This document shows positions 5,342 to 9,939 of a DNA stretch of 9,939 bases, in pieces. A program made the position numbers and the translations under genes. This stretch comes from JAHITU01 sp043800905 (GTDB taxonomy: Bacteria > Patescibacteriota > Minisyncoccia > Phycocordibacterales > UBA12079), in NCBI GenBank assembly GCA_043800905.1, contig JAZDMO010000015.1, forward strand, positions 1 through 9,939. The letters run 5' to 3'. The notes beneath the pieces are model-generated. The model was not told the DNA's origin. It was given only the letters and a program-made list of their open reading frames with translations, and searched no databases. Within the stretch, counting starts at the first letter, position 1; every line of letters begins with the position of its first letter.

Positions 5342-5355
5342 ATATTTGTTATAAA
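5327..5355 (+). promoter_or_regulatory. Probable promoter of the 49-aa gene
   Basis: TTGCCT (5327-5332) and TATAAA (5350-5355) are separated by 17 bp. Transcription would start near 5362, leaving a leader of about 46 nt with an AAGGAG Shine-Dalgarno sequence. Its -35 region lies within the divergent miaA promoter, so the two may compete for RNA polymerase. Confidence 0.55.
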
Positions 5356-5407
5356 ACAAATAGGTAGTTCAATTTTAACTCCAATCTACAAGAAAGGAGA
5401 TTTTTTT

Positions 5408-5557
5408 ATGTCCGACAAAAAAGAAAAGGGTCAGAGTTATTTATTTGACCCGAGTATAGAACCGAATGAAAAAGATAAAAAACACATGGAAGCCTTGGCA
5501 ATTTTGGTAAAAAAAATGCAACGCCGAAAGGAAGAAATAGAATTATGTCGCGATTAG
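5408..5557 (+). CDS. Tiny uncharacterised charged protein, 49 aa, in its own transcription unit
   Basis: The frame ATG 5408 to TAG 5555-5557 encodes a 49-aa protein starting MSDKKEKGQSYLFDPSIEPN and ending KKMQRRKEEIELCRD. AAGGAG at 5394-5399 lies 8 nt before the ATG, a near-ideal ribosome-binding site. A strong terminator follows 6 bp after the stop. The protein is highly charged, with a likely amphipathic helix from about residue 20 (EKDKKHMEALAILVKKMQRR) and no membrane segment. The length and helix recall small regulatory or ribosome-associated proteins, but I do not recognise a family. It sits alone between miaA (divergent) and the thrS T-box unit. The expression signals make it a confident gene despite its size. 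Confidence 0.75.
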   Translation: MSDKKEKGQSYLFDPSIEPNEKDKKHMEALAILVKKMQRRKEEIELCRD

Positions 5558-5563
5558 AATCCT

Positions 5564-5608
5564 GCGGGTTTTTACCTCTTTTTAAAGAGAGGTAAAAACC
5601 CGCTCTTT
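5564..5608 (+). terminator. Intrinsic terminator of the 49-aa gene
   Basis: A 16-bp perfect stem (5564-5579 with 5588-5603; GCGGGTTTTTACCTCT on the 5' side) encloses an 8-nt loop and is followed by CTTTTT. It separates the 49-aa gene from the thrS promoter that begins 8 bp later. Confidence 0.88.
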
Positions 5609-5615
5609 TTATTCC

Positions 5616-5644
5616 TTGACACTCAAATGTTAAGGATATAAAAT
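5616..5644 (+). promoter_or_regulatory. Promoter of the T-box/thrS unit
   Basis: TTGACA (5616-5621) is perfect. TAAAAT (5639-5644) follows after 17 bp, and an overlapping TATAAA lies at 5637-5642. Transcription should start near 5651, at the beginning of the T-box leader. Confidence 0.75.
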
Positions 5645-5650
5645 AGAACT

Positions 5651-5848
5651 ATCCGCCTTTTGAAACGATTGCTATGGTCACCAACCATAAATTTGTCACT
5701 AACACTAACAAATCCTTGAAAAAGGCTAAGTGAATTAAGGCAAGAAATTAAGAAGTCCGCTCTATAGCGGAAAATTAGGTGGAACCGCGAAGAAATTCGT
5801 CCTAATATTTTAAAAGCATTTTTAAAATATTAGGACGAATTTTTTATT
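5651..5848 (+). ncRNA. T-box riboswitch (tRNA-Thr sensing) controlling thrS
   Basis: The diagnostic T-box sequence TAGGTGGAACCGCGAAG lies at 5776-5792. The antiterminator is complete: helix A1 ATTAGG (5774-5779) with CCTAAT (5801-5806), a 7-nt bulge TGGAACC (5780-5786), and helix A2 GCGAA (5787-5791) with TTCGT (5796-5800) closed by a GAAA loop. The competing terminator is a perfect 23-bp stem (5793-5815 with 5820-5842) and a T-run. Stem III is TCCGCT-CTAT-AGCGGA (5756-5771). Uncharged tRNA-Thr should pair its acceptor end with UGGN. The A here predicts U as discriminator base. Upstream, GCCTTTT/AAAAGGC (5655-5661/5720-5726) may close a short Stem I holding small hairpins with ACC and ACU triplets in their loops (5679-5683, 5697-5707). 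I could not fix the specifier codon, and Stem I looks shorter than the classical form. Confidence 0.93.
5793..5848 (+). terminator. Regulated terminator of the thrS T-box leader
   Basis: A 23-bp perfect stem (5793-5815 with 5820-5842) has loop GCAT and is followed by TTTATTTATTT. Its 5' arm includes TTCGTCCTAAT, the same bases that complete antiterminator helices A1 and A2, so the two folds exclude each other. Confidence 0.9.
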
Positions 5849-5870
5849 TATTTAACAACTAACAAAATAA

Positions 5871-5988
5871 AACTTTCAAAATTAAATGAAGTTCGAGAAG
5901 GCAAGAAAAAATATTTTGAGCCGTATTAAACATACGGTGAAAAATATTTTTTCGAAGCCGACAAAGAAATTCGTTAATTTTGAAAGTT
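5871..5988 (+). repeat. 118-bp fold-back spanning the annotated thrS start
   Basis: The outer arms are a perfect 15-bp inverted repeat (5871-5885 with 5974-5988; AACTTTCAAAATTAA on the left). The inner part is AAAAAATATTTT (5906-5917) with AAAATATTTTTT (5941-5952), around CCGTAT (5921-5926) and ATACGG (5932-5937) with loop TAAAC. Between the layers TGAA/TTCG and GGC/GCC also pair. The first ATG of the frame (5886) is immediately after the left outer arm. A second in-frame ATG (5997) is 8 nt after the right arm. It may be a palindromic insertion, a second RNA switch downstream of the T-box, or both. Confidence 0.7.
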
Positions 5989-7709
5989 ATAAACTTATGA
6001 AAGAAAAAAGACACTCACTAGCACATCTCTTAGCCATGGCCATGCTAAAAATAGACCCTTCTGCTAAATTGGCGATCGGGCCAGCCATTGATAATGGTTT
6101 TTATTATGATTTTGATTTATCTAAAAAACTAGAAGAAAAAGATTTATTAAAATTAGAAAAAGAAATGAAAAAACTCATTTCTCAAAATATAAAATTTCAA
6201 AAAGAAGAAATCTCAAAAGAAGAAGCTGAAAAATTGTTTAAAGATCAACCTTACAAATTGGAACTTTTAAAAGAAATTGAAAAACCAACTATTTACCTTT
6301 CTGAAAATTTTGTAGATTTATGCGAAGGTCCTCATGTAAATAATACTTCAGAAATAAATCCCGAGGCTTTCAAATTAACTAGCATTGCAGGAGCTTATTG
6401 GAAAGGCGATGAAAAAAACAAGATGCTTACTCGTGTTTACGGACTAGCGTTTGAAACTAAAGAAGAATTAGATAAACACTTAGAAATGCTAGAAGAAGCA
6501 GAAAAAAGAAACCACAGAAAAATCGGAAAAGAAATGGAGCTTTTTGCTAATATTCAAGAAGTGGGTCAAGGTTTACCAATTTGGCTACCCAAAGGTTATG
6601 CCATGCGTCGTGTTTTAGAAGACTATATGCTAAAAATGGAAAGATCCTACGGCTACCATCATATTCTTTCCCCTCATATCAACAAAGCTGAATTATTTGA
6701 AACTTCAGGGCATCTAGGTTTCTACAAAGACTCTATGTATGCGCCGATTATAATTGATAACGAAACCTTTTATTTAAAACCAATGAATTGTCCCTCTGCT
6801 ATGATGGTTTATAAAATGAAACCAAAATCTTATCGCGAACTTCCTTTAAAATGGGGTGAATTAGGAACTGTTTATCGTTATGAAAAATCAGGTGAATTAC
6901 ACGGATTACAAAGAGTAAGAGGCTTCACCCAAAATGATGCTCATATTTTTTGCACCCCCGAACAATTAGAAAATCAATTTATGGAAGTAATGGAAATGCT
7001 AGAAAAATTCTATAAAGATTTAGGTTTTACTAATTATACCTATAGACTTTCTTTATCAGGAGATGATAAATCAAAATATGTAGGTAATCCTAAAGATTGG
7101 GACAAAGCCGAAGAAACCCTAAGAAATGTCTTAATTAAAAGTGGAGTAAAATTTAGAGAAGAAAAAGATGAAGCTGCTTTTTATGGCCCTAAATTAGATG
7201 TTCAGGCTATTAATGTTTTTGGAAAAGAAGATTCTATTTCAACTATTCAAATCGATTTTAATTTAGCAGAAAGATTTGATTTAAGCTATGTAGATAAAGA
7301 CGGAAACAAACAAAGACCATTCGTAATTCATCGTGCGCTAATTGGTTCTTTTGAAAGATTCTTTGCCTTCCTAATTGAATATTACGCTGGTAAATTCCCT
7401 CTTTGGTTAGCACCAGTTCAAATAAAAGTGTTATCCATTTCAGATAAACAAAAAGAATATGCTCAAGAAATATTCAGTAAATTGTTAGCAGAAGATTTTC
7501 GTGTGGAAATTGATTTAAACGACGAATCTTTAGGAAAAAAAATTCGCCAAGCAAAAATGGAAAAAGTTCCATATATTTTAGTTATTGGAGACAAAGAATT
7601 AGAAAGTAAACAAATTACCGCTGAACACCGAGATTTAGGGAATCAAGGACAAATTTCTCTAGAAGGATTTATTGAAAAAATAAAAACAGAGATTAAAGAT
7701 AAAAAATAA
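5886..7709 (+). CDS. thrS: Threonine-tRNA ligase, lacking the TGS domain
   Basis: Class II synthetase that charges tRNA-Thr with threonine and hydrolyses mischarged Ser-tRNA-Thr. In the 607-aa reading the N2 editing domain begins at about residue 42, with HSLAH (43-47) and CEGPH (146-150) supplying the HxxxH and CxxxH residues. The catalytic core follows with zinc ligands C302 (MNCPSAMM), H353 (NDAHIF) and H482 (VIHRALIG). Motif 2 is RYEKSGELHGLQRVRGF (331-347), and motif 3 includes H482 and the following SFERFF. The anticodon-binding domain spans about 508-605. The usual 60-residue N-terminal TGS domain is absent. Residues 1-37 are a Lys/Arg-rich stretch with unusual codons (more AAG, GAG, TTC, CCG), encoded by the fold-back. 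MKEKRHSLAH at 5997 (570 aa) is an equally plausible start. TAA lies directly before ATG 5886, and neither start has a clear Shine-Dalgarno sequence. Controlled by the T-box. Confidence 0.96.
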   Translation: MKFEKARKNILSRIKHTVKNIFSKPTKKFVNFESYKLMKEKRHSLAHLLAMAMLKIDPSAKLAIGPAIDNGFYYDFDLSKKLEEKDLLKLEKEMKKLISQNIKFQKEEISKEEAEKLFKDQPYKLELLKEIEKPTIYLSENFVDLCEGPHVNNTSEINPEAFKLTSIAGAYWKGDEKNKMLTRVYGLAFETKEELDKHLEMLEEAEKRNHRKIGKEMELFANIQEVGQGLPIWLPKGYAMRRVLEDYMLKMERSYGYHHILSPHINKAELFETSGHLGFYKDSMYAPIIIDNETFYLKPMNCPSAMMVYKMKPKSYRELPLKWGELGTVYRYEKSGELHGLQRVRGFTQNDAHIFCTPEQLENQFMEVMEMLEKFYKDLGFTNYTYRLSLSGDDKSKYVGNPKDWDKAEETLRNVLIKSGVKFREEKDEAAFYGPKLDVQAINVFGKEDSISTIQIDFNLAERFDLSYVDKDGNKQRPFVIHRALIGSFERFFAFLIEYYAGKFPLWLAPVQIKVLSISDKQKEYAQEIFSKLLAEDFRVEIDLNDESLGKKIRQAKMEKVPYILVIGDKELESKQITAEHRDLGNQGQISLEGFIEKIKTEIKDKK

Positions 7710-7744
7710 AATTTTTAATTTTACATTTTGCATTTTTAATTCAT

Positions 7745-7802
7745 TAAAAAATAATAAAAAAGGGCGACCGCAAAAGCGGTCGCCCTTTTTTATTATTTTT
7801 TA
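7745..7802. terminator. Bidirectional terminator between convergent thrS and the Ig-repeat gene
   Basis: A 27-bp perfect stem (7745-7771 with 7776-7802) with an AAAA loop. The core GGGCGACCGC/GCGGTCGCCC is flanked by A/T arms that give a T-run on both strands. The outermost 3 bp of the right arm are the stop codon of the Ig-repeat gene (7800-7802). The core and layout match the terminator at 1640-1701. Confidence 0.92.
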
Positions 7803-9939
7803 CTGCACATGCACCATTATAAAAGTCGGCACTTCCACAAAAATGAATTTAACTCCATTTATAATTTTTTCAATAAATCCAGTATAAGGCACCTGACTCA
7901 AATACACATAAGAAGGTTCATGTTCAATTGTAAAAGGTTTACCATTCAAAGTAACATTCGGTTGATCATTTCCACCACCCCCACAATTTACTAAACATTT
8001 AGTAGAGACAGAAATTGAAGCCGAACAAGTTACGGATCCATTTGGTCCAGTAAACGATCCTGTATAAGTTGTCGCGTCACTAGGGGTAATTGACATTGAG
8101 CCTCCAGTCGAAACACTTCCAACTCCATTATCAATATTTCCAGAAGTCACATTTTGTGAACTCCAAGTCAAAGTAGCGCTCCCCCCTTTTACTACTGCAG
8201 TAGGATTAATACTCAACTGACAACTTGGTGTATTATTCACAGATCCAATTGTCACTGGAGCTGAACACGAACTAGTTCCATATGGACCAGAAACATTTAC
8301 TGTATATATTGTATTAACTGTAGGCGCTACAGTTACACTTCCTCCTTGAGCAGTTAAGGAACCTGCAATCACGTGGAAATAAGGTGTAAGACTAACTGAA
8401 GTCACATTTTGTGTAGTCAAAGTCAATACGGAAGAACCACCTTGATTAATAGAACTAGGGTTGGCAGTCAAAGTACAAGATGGGGCTGGTGAAGAAATAA
8501 TTGTCACTGGAGCTGAACAAGTAATCATACTTCCGTCTGTTCCATAAAATGTTCCAGTATAAGTTGTATTTGTTGAAGGAGTTACCACTCTTGATCCATT
8601 AGCTTCAACTGGTCCAATTCCATGATCAATAAAAGATGATCCTTGATTAGAAGAAGTGACAACATTGGTTGTTGTCCAAGTTAAGGTTGAACTTCCCCCA
8701 CTCGCTATAGAGCTAGGGCTCGCTGTCATAGTACAGGTTGGAGCTGTTGGAGGAATCTTTATCAAAAGTTGGGCTTCACAATTAACAGTAGACCCGTCTG
8801 TTCCTAGAAAAGTTCCTGTGTACATATTACCAAGAGCAAGAGGAACTCCACCGCTATAGGTAACAACTGTATTTAAATTTGTGGATCCATTAGGACCAAC
8901 ATTTCCAATTGAAGGGCTAATATTTCCAGAAACCACATTAGTTGTTGTCCAAGTTAAAGTAGCTGGCTCGCCGTTATTTACACTTTGAGGAGTAATCGTC
9001 ATAGAACAAGTTGGAGTATTTCCAGTTGGAGGTATCACTGTAATTGTTTCAGTACAGGTCACCAACTCTCCACAAATTCCATCACAAGTACTAAAAACCG
9101 CTTCATAAGTAGTAGTTTGGGTTGGAGAAACTGTTAAAGAACCATTCACATTATTATTAGTGATTCCATTGTTAAAATAAACTACAGCTGCATTAGTTGA
9201 GGTCCAAGATAAGGTTGAGCTTTCTCCTTGATTAATAGTTTTAGGACTAGCATTTAAAGTACAGGTTGGTAAAACAACTGGTTTATTTACATATAAAGTC
9301 GCTGAACAAGTCACACTTCCCCCAGCCCCAGTAAAGGTTCCTGTGTAAGTTGTGGTCACTATTGGAGAAATTGTTCTTGATCCATAATAATTAGAAACAG
9401 TACCAATTTTATCAATAACAACAGAACTAGTATTTGATGAAGACCAAGATAAAGTTGAGCTTCCCCCCACATCAATGGTTGAAGGACTAACATTCATAGC
9501 ACAAGTTGGTAAAGGTTGCGTAGATGATTCTTTAACAGTAATACTCTTAGAACAAGTGACTGTTCCCCCAGCACCAGTAAAGGTTCCTGTGTAAGTTGTG
9601 GTTACTGTTGGTGAAAGGGTTCGAGAACCATTTGCTGAAACAGAACCAATTGAGGTTATAGATGCACTAGTTGCGTTAGTTGAACTCCAAGACAAAGTAA
9701 AACTTTCTCCCTTAGAAATAGAAACCTTATCAGCACTTATCGCACAAGTCGGTTGAGGATTCACTTGAGTGACAGTAATATTAGCAGTACAACTTACAGT
9801 TCCTCCGGCACCGGTGAAAGTTCCAGAATAATAACCTGTTGAATCTGGATAAACAGTCGCACTACCATTAGGTGATTTTGCTCCTAGACCAGCAATATTT
9901 GCAGAAGTAGCATTAGTAGAACTCCAAGATAAAACAACT
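7800..9939 (-). CDS. Large secreted surface protein of tandem Cys-paired Ig-like repeats, C-terminal part (5' end outside window)
   Basis: The frame is open from the right edge (last full codon ends at 9938) to TAA at 7800-7802: 712 residues visible. There is no start here; the codon at 9764 is an internal GTG within repeat sequence. It holds seven full repeats and one partial repeat of about 80-91 residues. Each begins PTC or PSC, continues with GxSSTLSWSSTN-like and NGSxTxSPxxTTTYTGTFTG-like strands, and ends VTCSxxxxV. The two Cys per repeat suggest one disulfide across each Ig-like sandwich; the third repeat has an extra CDGIC pair. After CLVNCGGGGNDQP, a unique tail contains YLSQVPYTGF (encoded 7875-7904), which resembles a sortase-type LPXTG signal or the PYTG tail motif I recall in Parcubacteria. 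However, the following residues (IEKIINGVKFIFVEVPTFIM) are not a clean membrane helix. Composition is Ser/Thr/Asn-rich. A cell-surface adhesin, pilus-like or sheath role is inference. Confidence 0.85.
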   Translation of the reverse strand, partial: VVLSWSSTNATSANIAGLGAKSPNGSATVYPDSTGYYSGTFTGAGGTVSCTANITVTQVNPQPTCAISADKVSISKGESFTLSWSSTNATSASITSIGSVSANGSRTLSPTVTTTYTGTFTGAGGTVTCSKSITVKESSTQPLPTCAMNVSPSTIDVGGSSTLSWSSSNTSSVVIDKIGTVSNYYGSRTISPIVTTTYTGTFTGAGGSVTCSATLYVNKPVVLPTCTLNASPKTINQGESSTLSWTSTNAAVVYFNNGITNNNVNGSLTVSPTQTTTYEAVFSTCDGICGELVTCTETITVIPPTGNTPTCSMTITPQSVNNGEPATLTWTTTNVVSGNISPSIGNVGPNGSTNLNTVVTYSGGVPLALGNMYTGTFLGTDGSTVNCEAQLLIKIPPTAPTCTMTASPSSIASGGSSTLTWTTTNVVTSSNQGSSFIDHGIGPVEANGSRVVTPSTNTTYTGTFYGTDGSMITCSAPVTIISSPAPSCTLTANPSSINQGGSSVLTLTTQNVTSVSLTPYFHVIAGSLTAQGGSVTVAPTVNTIYTVNVSGPYGTSSCSAPVTIGSVNNTPSCQLSINPTAVVKGGSATLTWSSQNVTSGNIDNGVGSVSTGGSMSITPSDATTYTGSFTGPNGSVTCSASISVSTKCLVNCGGGGNDQPNVTLNGKPFTIEHEPSYVYLSQVPYTGFIEKIINGVKFIFVEVPTFIMVHVQ
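7997..9938 (-). repeat. Tandem array of about 240-273-bp repeats encoding Ig-like domains
   Basis: The leading PTC/PSC of successive repeats is spaced 80-91 codons apart. Most units have diverged at the DNA level, but the two neighbouring upstream units are close: a 29-nt block at 9328-9356 recurs exactly at 9574-9602, encoding TTTYTGTFTG. This points to recent duplication at the 5' side of the visible array and older units towards the C-terminus. The array continues beyond the right edge. Confidence 0.85.

Noticed and set aside
5303..5359. Upstream extension of miaA to 5359
   Set aside because: The added 19 residues precede the normal MiaA N-terminus and cover both the miaA -10 box and the divergent promoter. 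Start set at 5302, with GTG 5305 as the alternative.
824..7709. Functional cluster linking TrmD, MiaA and ThrRS through position 37 of one tRNA
   Set aside because: tRNA-Thr reads ANN codons and normally carries t6A37, not the TrmD or MiaA product. The three genes also have separate promoters and mixed strands.
9612..9625. tRNA T-arm-like GGTTCGAGAACC
   Set aside because: It lies inside the Ig-repeat coding sequence and has no cloverleaf around it.
9762..9764. GTG as start of the Ig-repeat gene
   Set aside because: The same frame continues upstream to the window edge with another Ig-like repeat (LSWSSTNATS, YYSGTFTGAGGTVSC), so the codon is internal.
7997..9938. CRISPR array suggested by regular repeats
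   Set aside because: The repeat period is about 250 bp, the units diverge, and they encode a continuous protein frame.

Overview
The window looks like chromosomal DNA of an uncultivated, streamlined bacterium, most likely Patescibacteria/CPR of the Parcubacteria type. The evidence is AT-rich DNA, short intergenic gaps, a threonyl-tRNA synthetase with no TGS domain, a TrmD with a shortened catalytic-loop region, a very large secreted protein made of Cys-paired Ig-like repeats with a C-terminal YLSQVPYTGF motif, and a secreted protein with thrombospondin type 3 (TSP3) repeats and a C-terminal membrane helix. TGA is used as a stop (66-aa gene), so the code appears standard. The lineage assignment is inference from family resemblance, not from a marker tree.

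Layout. 1-81 (-): N-terminus of an HTH transposase-like protein, cut by the window edge. 146-503 (+): a self-contained small gene (consensus promoter, strong Shine-Dalgarno (SD) sequence, 66-aa ORF, intrinsic terminator). 504-823: no gene, but dense symmetry: a 48-bp perfect palindrome, a terminator-like hairpin, a 143-bp fold-back element and a short direct repeat. 824-2038 (-): khpA (KH-domain RNA-binding protein) then trmD, separated by a strong bidirectional terminator and a 180-bp region with a possible orphan promoter and operator-like palindrome. 2188-3375 (+): an MFS transporter, apparently leaderless, convergent with 3380-5302 (-): miaA followed by a secreted/anchored TSP3-repeat protein. 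5327-5608 (+): a second self-contained tiny gene (49 aa). 5616-7709 (+): promoter, T-box riboswitch and thrS, with a 118-bp fold-back over the annotated start. 7745-7802: bidirectional terminator. 7800-9939 (-): the Ig-repeat surface protein, open at the right edge.

How it works together. Several genes serve tRNA function: trmD (m1G37), miaA (i6A37) and thrS (Thr-tRNA synthesis, controlled by uncharged tRNA through the T-box). khpA is an RNA-binding protein. The other recognisable genes concern the cell surface or transport. Two initiation styles appear: three genes have a -10 box exactly 7 nt before a start codon (leaderless mRNA expected), while the two tiny genes have long leaders with near-perfect SD sequences. 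The points most worth a second look are the T-box in a CPR-like genome, the fold-back that replaces the N-terminal region of ThrRS, the 143-bp fold-back element, and the two autonomous tiny genes.
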